From an uncultured Alsobacter sp. (lineage in GTDB: Bacteria > Pseudomonadota > Alphaproteobacteria > Rhizobiales > Beijerinckiaceae), in the NCBI RefSeq assembly GCF_945952055.1, contig NZ_CAMFHB010000034.1, positions 1 through 64,000 on the forward strand: DNA of 64,000 nucleotides, read 5' to 3'. The translations under genes and the position numbers were made by a program. Positions 60,801 to 64,000 of this stretch are shown piece after piece. Every line of letters begins with the position of its first letter. Position 1 is the stretch's first letter. The notes beneath the pieces were generated by a model. That model saw only the letters and a program-made list of their open reading frames with translations. It did no database searches and was not told the DNA's origin.

Positions 60801-63744
60801 ACTGATCGATGTCCTGCGCGACACTCAGGTCGAAGGTGAGCCGGGCAACGCCGTAGCTTCCCGCGATGCCGCGCAGCGTGTCACCACGACTTTCATCGCT
60901 GGTGCCGCCGTCGAGCGTGGACGCACCGGTCGTGCCGTAGACGACGACGTCGTCTCCCGAGCCGCCCTCGACGAGGCTCTGGCCCGTGCCGCCGTCCAGC
61001 GTATCGTTTCCTCCATTGCCCTGGAGGGTGTCGCTGCCCTTTCGGCCCTCGATGACGTCTGCGCCGCTGCCGCCCAGGAGGCTGTTCGAGCCATCGTCGC
61101 CGAGAAGCGTCATGCTGTCCGACATGCGGGTCGCATCGACGTTCTCGAAGTTGAGGACGAGGGCGGTGTCGCCTGCCGTCTGGTCCGTGCTGTCGGCGAG
61201 GTTGATCGAGCGGACCGTCGCGGCGCTTTCAAGGATCAGGAGGTCGCCCGTGCCCGCGCCGCCATCCAGCGTGATGTCCCGCTCAAAGCCGAGGCCATGG
61301 ACGGTGTCGTTGCCGCCGTTGGCAAAGAAGCTTTGCGTTCCGTCGCCGGCCAGTTCATCGGCGTTGTCGGCGGCGATGAAGGTCTCGAACGCCGACACGA
61401 GAGCGGTGGTCGTGACCCCGCCCCTCGTCAGGAGCACCTGACCCGCCTCGAGATCTGCGTTCAGCGTCCCGGAAAACGAGGCGAACGAAATCGTATCGAC
61501 GCCTGCGGAGCCGACGGCATTCTGGACGTTGACGAGGATGTCGCCCTCGGCGTCTCCTCCCGTTCCGACGCCGGTGATCAGATTGACGGTGACGGGGTCC
61601 GCCGACTGCGAATAGTCGACGGTGTTGTTGCCCGAGCCGCCGTCGATGGAATCGGCGCCCTGCCCGCCAACCAGGCGGTCGTCGCCTCCGCCGCCCAACA
61701 CGGTGTCGTCGCCTGCGCCACCGCTGAGCGAGTCGTTCCCCTCCTCGCCGCTCAAGCGATTCCTGCCCGCGTCGCCGACCAGCGTATCGGCGTAGTTGGA
61801 CCCGACGATGCCCTCGACGTCGGTCAAGCGGTCACCGGCGGCGTATCCGCGTGCGGCGGTCCCGAGGCGCAGATTGATCTCGACGCCCTCATCCGAGCGC
61901 GAGTAGTCGGCGATGTCGCCGGTCCCCTCACCACCCGCCAGGGTATCGGCCCCCAGGCCCGAGACGAGCGTGTCAGACCCAGCTCCGCCTTCGAGAGAAG
62001 AGCCGCCATCCGTCGCCTGGAGCCAGTCGGCCTTTGCCGATCCGACCGCATTTTCGATGTCCTTGAGCACGTCGCCCTGGGCGTCGCCGAGCGCCCCCGT
62101 GCCGTTCAGCAGATCCACCCGCACGCCTTCGACCGATCTGGCGTAGGAGGCGGTATCGGCTCCCGCGCCGCCGTCGAGCGAGTCGGCTCCAGCGCCGCCC
62201 TGGAACTGGTTCGCGGCAGCGTTGCCGACCAGCGTGTCGTCGTAGGCCGAGCCCTCAAGGTCCTCGACGTTGGCGAGGACGTCCCCGCGCGCAAACCCGC
62301 CGGTGCCTCGTCCCGTCGTCAGGTCGACATGGACCTTCGCCTGCGAGAGCGTGTAGCTGACGAGGTCGCGATCGGCTCCGCCGTCGATCGTGTCGGCACC
62401 CGCTCCGGCATAGATCGTATCGTCGCCGTCGAAAGTCGACACTCGCGAGCCGGGCGGATTGGCCCAGAGCACCGCGCGCTCGACGCCCGACGAATCCTTG
62501 AAGGTTGCGGTGGACTCGTTGGCGTAGTCGATGTCCCTGATGCCGAAGGTCTGGGTCGCGTTGAAAGTCACCGCGCCGTTGCCGCCGACGGTTCCAACCC
62601 GCAGCGACAGCGTGAAGACCTGCGCGAAGCCATCCGCATCGCGAGGGGCGCTATCGTCCGGAATGAGGTATTTCAGCTGGAAGGTGAGGACATTCGGCGC
62701 CCCCATTCGCTGCAACGTGGTGATGTCGACCGCGTAGGACCCATCGCCGAGGTCGACGCCATTGGTGACAGACGCTCCGGTCGGCAGGCCGCTCACGACG
62801 AAGCCTGTTGCAACCTGACCGACGTACTCTGTCGGGAACTCCAGCTTGAGTTGGACGATGCGCAGGCTGGTGCCGGCGTCGAGGGCGACCGGCCGGCCGT
62901 CAGCGTCGGTCGCGTGGTTGACGTAGACCGTGTCGTCCTGCGTGCTTCCCGAGATGACGGGTGACAGCTTCTGGGAGGCAAAGGCGGGATTGAACGCGGC
63001 GTCGCCGGCTCCCGTCGCACCGTAGATCGTCTTGCCGCCCTGGATCGTCGTCGTGCTGGTCTCCAGCACGTCCGTCAGCAGCTTCGACGACACGACGTTC
63101 GCGCCGACCACTTTGCTCAGATTGTCGTTGAACGGGTTGTTGGTCGTGTAGTTCGTCCCCGAGGAGACGCTGGATCCCAACGACAGGATCAGGGTTTCCG
63201 TCGTCGAGCGGACCACCGGCGACTGCAGGGCGATGTCGTCGTACTGCCCGCGCTTGGTGCCCTGCTCCTGCTCGTACTGGCTGCGGGTGCCCTGCTGCGT
63301 CTGTGGCAGCGCGGCCTCGTAGCCGACGTTGGACGGCTCCTGCTCGCCTTCGCCCTCGCCCTTCTTCTTGCCGTCGTTCTCGGCCGAGGTCGGCTTGAGG
63401 GAGGGGAGCTCGTCGGCCAGGCGGACCTCGTTCGCCACCTCGAAAAGCTGGTGCGGCTCGAAGGGCGTTCCCGCGAAGGTGATCGCGGTGGCCTGGCCCA
63501 GCATGAGGGCCACGGCGAACTGGGGCAGCTGGATCTGCGAACCGTCGGGGAAGACCAGGACGATGTCGACGTCCTGGACGATGAGCTTGGCGTCCTCGAT
63601 GGGAAAGTCGAAGGCCAGCGGCTGCCCGGGACGCACCTCGACGATCTTGGTCTGGCCCGGCTCCGGCCGTGTCACCAGCAGCGGCGGCTCACCGGCCTGC
63701 ACGGCTGACGGGGGAACGACAGTGGACGTGACGGTATCGACCAT
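45832..63744 (-). CDS. Giant RTX calcium-binding repeat protein with two LamG-like domains (5,970 aa)
   Basis: One uninterrupted frame of 5,970 codons. No Sec signal. N-terminal domain at about 1-110 (FDFPIEDAKLIVQDVDIVLV) and a charged linker (GKKKGEGEGEQE). An Ig/cadherin-like stretch spans about 255-408. RTX nonapeptides GGxGxDxL begin near 430. From about 860 to 4190, RTX blocks alternate with modules containing DQT and (G/N)FEN-x-DAS. LamG/ConA-like domains lie at about 4430-4620 (WHSIVLTVDTSNQATLYIDG) and 5000-5200 (WHQFTLSVKDNVGTIFVDG), with more RTX between and after. The C-terminus LTLTNGEKLELQFVA fits a type I secretion signal. I noticed no cysteine. Probably a secreted or surface adhesin or matrix protein folding in calcium; the exporter is not in the window. 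Confidence 0.92.
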   Translation of the reverse strand: MVDTVTSTVVPPSAVQAGEPPLLVTRPEPGQTKIVEVRPGQPLAFDFPIEDAKLIVQDVDIVLVFPDGSQIQLPQFAVALMLGQATAITFAGTPFEPHQLFEVANEVRLADELPSLKPTSAENDGKKKGEGEGEQEPSNVGYEAALPQTQQGTRSQYEQEQGTKRGQYDDIALQSPVVRSTTETLILSLGSSVSSGTNYTTNNPFNDNLSKVVGANVVSSKLLTDVLETSTTTIQGGKTIYGATGAGDAAFNPAFASQKLSPVISGSTQDDTVYVNHATDADGRPVALDAGTSLRIVQLKLEFPTEYVGQVATGFVVSGLPTGASVTNGVDLGDGSYAVDITTLQRMGAPNVLTFQLKYLIPDDSAPRDADGFAQVFTLSLRVGTVGGNGAVTFNATQTFGIRDIDYANESTATFKDSSGVERAVLWANPPGSRVSTFDGDDTIYAGAGADTIDGGADRDLVSYTLSQAKVHVDLTTGRGTGGFARGDVLANVEDLEGSAYDDTLVGNAAANQFQGGAGADSLDGGAGADTASYARSVEGVRVDLLNGTGALGDAQGDVLKDIENAVGSAKADWLQATDGGSSLEGGAGSDTLVSGLGADTLAGGEGTGDIADYSRSDEGVEINLRLGTAARGYAAGDRLTDVEGIVGSNYADTLVGDAGRNRLSGEEGNDSLSGGAGDDTVLGGGGDDRLVGGQGADSIDGGSGNNTVDYSQSADPVTVNLITGVGTGGDAEGDILVNVQNAVGSAGVDTISFASFSGTLNADLEAGQVLLTRGGVTTTALVSAFETFIAADNADELAGDGTQSFFANGGNDTVHGLGFERDITLDGGAGTGDLLILESAATVRSINLADSTDQTAGDTALVLNFENVDATRMSDSMTLLGDDGSNSLLGGSGADVIEGRKGSDTLQGNGGNDTLDGGTGQSLVEGGSGDDVVVYGTTGASTLDGGTSDESRGDTLRGIAGSYGVARLTFDLSVAQDIDQSGNDTARVTNFENLDFSQTTTSVSVRGGSGNRSLITGFGDDSVQGGIGNDAIETGRGNDTIDGGGGADTIDAGAGDDRVTYRAVAGLDLRGGTALETAGDTLVIGSATLSGSRDLRIDMAVDAADQTALADGATDGVAVSGFENIDAASATIALTVTNTLGGRTVRTGSGSDTIDYVDGPNTVLDSGTAVSGNGDTLRFLADRAAALTTIRLGDTDQTAGDFARVSNFRHVDASLVGSGSAFALTGNEDGNDIKTGAGNDTIAGGGGADTVAAGAGDDRVTYGSSVGSQFDGGSNGAAGDTLVVTALAAGTVLQVDLGEISADQSSLLTGADLTQQASDGVTVTGFENLDASSLAASARLRLIGSAGGESIRTGAGADTIDGRGGADVIDAGAGDDVVTYRDAAGAALGGGSGNDTLTVGNATEAGVATLSLAMTDADQSVGDQVSLSGFENIDAGGSNVRLTVRNTLANSSVTGGTDNDSIDYAVGATLTAGLGDDTLVIRDSGLTSPVGGARLAAITVDLNATSDQTSGTGETAQVTGFNNLDASGITMPSTGAATAVNVSGTSGGERIVTGAGRDTIDGKGGADTIDAGGGDDRVVLAAADASVIDGGTTGESAGDTLVGVAGTYGATRLTFDLTVLAGQNQVTDGLAATIRNFENIDFSATSAAIFVEGRDGGRSLLTGFGDDSVLGGTGADTISTGDGNDTIDGLGGRDSVSAGAGDDTVVYRGVQGAVLDGGTSGTTGDTLFVAALPTLATTLRIDMTATDDQTRRDIGTDDGIRVTGFENLEVASLSSAITVVNTRTGSRVVTSGGSDVIDYAADATIDAAENGSAGDTLVLKTAALTGITALAIDLSQTSASQTASTTALGAGSDSVIGFENVDASALSGLGISVLGSVQNNVIRGGAGADTLSGQGGQDSIYGNGGDDRITLASPGSATLDGGSGGEIEGDWLVGNASSYGGIGRLVFNLARTSGSQLDTGNTSVVGFENIDFSSATVAVTVTGRAAGSRLLTGSEADSVTGGASKDIIQTGRGDDTIIGGGGDDSIDAGAGNDRVTYVNGPSADKRATIDGGDDTDTLVVGSAAGVTQLSVDMTQGIADQTGVNAGTDDNVDTRGFENLAASSATISITVTNTLANSTISTGSGDDRIDYAQGATLSADGQGSFGDTLVLKQAALAGITGFTVNLGSTGDQVSGTGIPTGVTRVTGFENVDASALPSTLGVTLNGGSTGVNRIWGGAGADTINGGGGADLIDAGGGNDQVWYYGSTGGEATIAGGVRTDTLYIPAASGTIALRIDLSDPDNAVDQTSLVGGGSDGAKVTGFETLDGRDASSGTALTVITGNTGRSVSTGAGTDSVSGGTGADTISTSFGNDTIDGGGGADAIDAGDGDDRVVYSNAGTLAGGLNTGVGNAGDTLVISSGAPSKLAITFLSTATDQTRLDANTDDNAVVSGFENLAAGTASADLTVTNSQAGRSIVTGTGNDTIDFVDGAGTVLDAGGQRSPVAPQTFSGDTLNFASPYAASLTTIVLTTDPLVDQVLNVSARVRNFEHVDASAVTSTTARFAITGTGDANALSGGAGADTIDGGGGADTIRGGGGNDRMAYRRDAAILDGGADAGAVDTLVVDGRDGSTVLSLDMSATDQTVLTTDPQVSNFENVDASGGSVALTIVKTQAGSTITGGAGDDTVDYVNGAGTVLDGNGEGTSGDTLVFAASYATALTTIRLNAAAGTSQVSTGATMVRNFENLTAASASSGVAFDIEGTGTKNTIRTGSGNDTIDGKGGADLIDAGGGNDQVWYYGSTGGEATISGGVGTDTLYIPAASGTIALRIDLSDPDNADDQTSLVGGGNDGAKVTGFEAVIGRDASSGTALTVVTGNTGRSVSTGAGADSVSGGTGADTIYANAGNDTIDGGGGLDVIDAGLGDDRVVYYNAGTIAGGGTAQNSGSDTLVIGSGAPSKLSITFLSTATDQTRLDASTNDSATVRGFENLDAGAANTDLTITNTQAGRSIVTGTGNDAIEFVDGAGTVLDAGGQRSPVAPQTYTGDTLTFASSYATSLTTIVLTTDPLADQVLNVSARVRNFEHVNAWAVTSSAARFSVKGTGDDNALSTGAGADTIDGLGGKDTISAGEGDDWVYYRAGVGASLSGGADTDTLVVDAAVTSPLTLDFSDQSRVTDQSAGDQTTVTGFENVSASSATISITVTNTLANATISTGSGDDRIDYAQGATLSADGQGSFGDTLVLKQAALAGITGFTVNLGSTGDQVSGTGIPTGVTRVTGFENVDASALPSTLGVTLNGGSTGVNRIWGGAGADTINGGGGADLIDAGGGNDQVWYYGSTGGEATIAGGVRTDTLYIPAASGTIALRIDLSDPDNAVDQTSLVGGGSDGAKVTGFETLDGRDASSGTALTVITGNTGRSVSTGAGTDSVSGGTGADTISTSFGNDTIDGGGGADAIDAGDGDDRVVYSNAGTLAGGLNTGVGNAGDTLVISSGAPSKLAITFLSTATDQTRLDANTDDNAVVSGFENLAAGTASADLTVTNSQAGRSIVTGTGNDTIDFVDGAGTVLDAGGQRSPVAPQTFSGDTLNFASPYAASLTTIVLTTDPLVDQVLNVSARVRNFEHVDASAVTSTTARFAITGTGDANALSGGAGADTIDGGGGADTIRGGGGNDRMAYRRDAAILDGGADAGAVDTLVVDGRDGSTVLSLDMSATDQTVLTTDPQVSNFENVDASGGSVALTIVKTQAGSTITGGAGDDTVDYVNGAGTVLDGNGEGTSGDTLVFAASYATALTTIRLNAAAGTSQVSTGATMVRNFENLTAASATSGVAFDVEGTGTKNTIRTGSGNDTIDGKGGADLIDAGEGDDRVVYTQASGASLSGGGNGTAGDTLVMASAQPAGVTTLRIDMGSGASTNDQTRFSDALDDGVTVTNFENLDASGLSSSVAITVVNTQSGSTVTTGRGNDAVDFADGATLDGSDGQDKLVFTATALAGFTSLTVSLAQSTGQISGASGPTSVSNFESIDASNTAVAFTVTGSDQANDIRTGSGNDTIDGWSGLDAVDADGGDDQVTYRRFVGASFAGGTENVGGGDTLVIAAAQPSVNTLRFDMSATGDQSGISDVVDDGVTVTGFEYLDGSAVGDGIALTVVRTRAGGTSSGGAGSDTIDYADGARTAIFGGSNTSGNGDTLRFSATHAAAISIDLRELVADQTTGDIADIRGFENVDASAVTNGSAGFRVTGTSRAELIRTGAGADTLTGGGANDTLDGGEGDDVFIVPDSAAQITGGGGTDTVQTTASAYSLAGRSGVENLEFTGASGTFSGTGNELANSLKGGIGNDTLDGGLNNDTLDGGGGANLLIGGAGNDLYKLGLLDTVSEANGNGLDTVETGVFTTLSLTRGDLTAVENLTYTGTSAFTGTGNALANIITGGSGANALSGGLDSDTLIGGDSADVLLGRGGSAALRVNATAGTSASIGSANFLSSSANTAGFTIAFKINATGGGDTASVAIGVPSLSGVPDQYFTITDAASSVTVQISGPTASTTFSGSKPATRDGTWHSIVLTVDTSNQATLYIDGAAYLTRAINLLASGSQDRSVTLSSTTPNFSPAYFDDLALFTRALSVSEVQTLASTDGSSITSGLLARWDFDSSFAPTATGAGVNAGTFVTNAVASSFRGFEGGFDGGNSLFGGAAADTLETGAGNDSLDGGLGADTLRGGAGNDTYFVDDSGDRIVEFAGAGTDTVRTSLANYTLGTNLENLVFAADMTRPLPRSINATGTGNALANSLQGGDGNDTLSGGAGNDTLAGGLGDDSLVGGADFDIIDYSSSQRSVSIDLAQTGTLTDDQTGGAGADSFGSDIEGVRGAATVGSRLSGNASDNLLIGGTGDDTIDGRDGNDTITGAGGKDSLAGGLGNDTFIVTTGEATIDGGGNAASGDTVDFSLAASGITINLAGPVGTYSIGLASGELRGLENYTGSDLADQFTGSTGGESLSGGVGNDTLLGNAGSDTLSGGAGADLIQSGLAGSSYSLVGGTVLSGYLDTTIPITSNTSVGLAGSQFAMSFRFASTGGTTTDRYSLYMALGATRTVNDANSLSLELDPTGTAIRLMRGATQINRWDTPGQVSLFDGAWHQFTLSVKDNVGTIFVDGNAFATQSLVGLLPSVGAKFGYVGSGSAMTVSVDDMAYFDRSLTSTEMGTLWSQPGIAGIPTGAMAVWTADEANAWVSSASRGSDLMSNDANTPTSNGTDAVGDRFDGGDGNDTLRGGAGADTIVGGNGDDVLVGGRGNDNLSGGQGNDTLDGRAGSDTLAGGIGDDVYLAVWGTGGTQTSVTENAGEGTDTIFLTLAALSDNRFRPYRLPDNVENLIYTVPVTSFYMNGNDSDNSIRSYLGDSAKETIIGNGGNDFIFTGNGNDVLYGDELDPLSTRFSGNDTLDGGTGDDTMYGGLGNDTYRVDTSNDSVIEAAGEGSDTIETTLTSYTLPANVERLVFAGSGNFTGTGSTATETIVGAAGNDSITGNGGGDVLQGLGGNDTYFIGDVRDTVIEAAGGGTDTIRLGLAASNTTPYVMGEFVENLSIVAAVGSSTAVGAWVAGNSQANLITGNTGNDTLQGNTGDTLSGGAGSDVYIVEADGVTITEGTAPGDVDEIRTRITYYQLQANIENLSYWNPTGTSADGGVSFTGNSANNVITGGGGNDTLTSWSGNDTLIGGGGNNVFNVDGAGVSVVGGSGIDEITLNYSATSYSIAANASIENITMNSSTSIAMTGNGLANVLTGNASADTLIGGGGADTLIGGANGDVLFGGNDSSDSSGSENDSLSGGDGNDTLYGGGGDDVLSGDNNNDSLMGGDGNDTLLGGTGVDILNGGAGNDSLVGTGNDTLIGGTGSDRFSIDSTFLTVTARGSVDGGTAAGDTDTVSFASWTQGSQTAATAGTNVAAVLTNVEVLDFRNAGVSANVSFTAQDVRNITGVQSSSAYLTIQYNTGDTINGVTGTNTTLTLTNGEKLELQFVA
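48160..48780 (-). other. LamG-like domain 2 within the giant RTX protein
   Basis: About residues 4990-5195. It shows the ConA-like lectin/glucanase pattern: QFAMSFRFASTGG, a strand pair with GAWHQFTLSVKDNVGTIFVD, then MTVSVDDMAYFDRSLTSTEM. The segment interrupts RTX repeats and is read as a carbohydrate- or protein-binding module. Confidence 0.75.
49880..50470 (-). other. LamG-like domain 1 within the giant RTX protein
   Basis: About residues 4425-4620. FTIAFKINATGGGDTASVAI, DGTWHSIVLTVDTSNQATLY with IDG, then SPAYFDDLALFTRALSVSEV are diagnostic of LamG/pentraxin-type folds. Domain 2 follows some 570 residues later and is clearly related. Confidence 0.77.
52397..54191 (-). repeat. Internal duplication, copy nearer the gene's 3' end
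   Basis: Spot comparison shows this 1,795-bp block to be identical or nearly identical to 55598-57392, at a constant offset of 3,201 bp (1,067 codons). The first differences I see are at 52396/55597 and 54192/57393. Looser similarity extends to about 52250 and 54240. Encodes residues about 3184-3782. Confidence 0.85.
55598..57392 (-). repeat. Internal duplication, copy nearer the gene's 5' end
   Basis: Partner of 52397-54191 (3,201-bp offset, in frame). Encodes residues about 2117-2715. Between the copies, 54500-55450 is an older and diverged version of 52900-53850 at roughly 1.6-kb offset. The region therefore duplicated at least twice, once recently. Confidence 0.85.
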
Positions 63745-63922
63745 CGCGCAATCCCATAATGAAAGTCACAACAAAAAAACGGACGTCGGTATCGAAAATC
63801 GGGGACATGCATAGCACATCCCGACGGCAACCGGAAATATGCCGTCCCGGAGAGCTTCAGCGCGGGAATGGTTAGAGCAGGGTTTTCGACGCGAACCGAT
63901 GCACCCGCACGTGATCGGAACG

Positions 63923-63934
63923 GTAAATATTTAC
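63923..63934. promoter_or_regulatory. Perfect palindrome upstream of the giant gene
   Basis: GTAAATATTTAC is its own complement and sits in an AT-rich segment about 180 bp upstream of the RTX gene start (63744). The region 63745-64000 has no recognisable gene; it should contain the RTX promoter and perhaps that of a divergent gene past the window edge. The factor is unknown. Confidence 0.4.
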
Positions 63935-64000
63935 TTTAGGTTGTATATCAGTGTTGTCTCAATCGGCGCTAATCATGCCGCCGCACGGCCGACGGCGCGA

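Larger units (their letters stand above)
51180..61170 (-). repeat. Tandem DQT / (G/N)FEN-x-DAS module array
   Basis: Between about residues 860 and 4190 the protein repeats a module: a TLVxxxA strand, a DQT motif, a (V)x(G/N)FE(N/H)(L/V/I)DAS motif, a VTNTxxGRxV strand and RTX nonapeptides. I count about thirty GFEN/NFEN-type motifs by eye (for example VTGFENLDASSL, VSNFENVDASGG, VRNFEHVDASAV, VVGFENIDFSSA). Spacing is irregular at roughly 80-120 residues. Confidence 0.8.

Noticed and set aside
45832-63744. Tandem DNA repeats as a CRISPR array or satellite
   Set aside because: The repeats maintain one open frame for 5,970 codons, encode RTX motifs, and lack uniform repeat/spacer lengths.
1-64000. 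Prophage, IS element, tRNA or rRNA genes
   Set aside because: I saw no transposase, integrase, phage structural gene, terminal inverted repeats of IS type, or cloverleaf-like sequence that I could defend.

Overview
The window reads as the left end of a draft contig from a high-GC alphaproteobacterium, most likely Hyphomicrobiales (Rhizobiales). This is an inference from base composition, the general L-amino-acid (Aap-type) transporter, and the dense mix of binding-protein transporters, amidohydrolases and LysR/Lrp/XRE regulators; no rRNA or tRNA is present to fix the taxon. Bases 1-42 are not genomic: they match an Illumina Nextera i5 index, read-1 adapter and Tn5 mosaic end.

Region 1 (0.1-10.8 kb) is a catabolic block: a LysR regulator, three amidohydrolases (two of them convergent paralogues overlapping by 11 bp), a PuuB/DAO-type FAD oxidoreductase, and an Aap-type transporter (binding protein and two permeases) without its ATPase. 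Region 2 (10.8-17.6 kb) is a carbohydrate uptake operon (Gfo/Idh/MocA oxidoreductase, binding protein, two permeases, ATPase) diverging from a GntR-LacI hybrid regulator. A similar operator-like element lies on each side of the divergent promoter region. Region 3 (17.7-24.9 kb) holds single genes: a beta-CASP metallo-beta-lactamase-fold RNase-like protein, a GIY-YIG-like protein, ArsC, a MaoC-type protein, a small secreted PEBP-like protein, a nitroreductase, a MetX-like alpha/beta hydrolase and an enolase-superfamily enzyme. Region 4 (25.0-29.7 kb) is a PhnD-PhnD-PhnC-PhnE-PhnE transporter with two tandem paralogous binding proteins.

Region 5 (29.7-41.0 kb) looks devoted to nitrogenous compounds. 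It has a DUF3237 protein, a LysR remnant, an XRE-cupin regulator, a GlcG/HbpS-like protein, a creatinase-like M24 protein without metal ligands, a spermidine/putrescine-type transporter whose ATPase and binding-protein genes share one open frame, a succinylglutamate desuccinylase-like enzyme, and ornithine cyclodeaminase plus arginase diverging from an Lrp/AsnC regulator. The last three suggest arginine to ornithine to proline flow. Region 6 (41.0-45.8 kb) has a FIST sensor translationally coupled to a PAS-GGDEF-EAL protein, and a copper-linked pair (DUF2946-like protein and PCu(A)C chaperone).

Region 7 (45.8-63.7 kb) is one 5,970-residue gene on the minus strand: a giant RTX-type calcium-binding surface or secreted protein with two LamG-like domains. 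About thirty copies of a (G/N)FEN-x-DAS motif alternate with RTX blocks, and a nearly identical in-frame internal duplication has an offset of exactly 3,201 bp. This is the most unusual object in the window. No type I secretion genes are visible; they may lie beyond the right edge.
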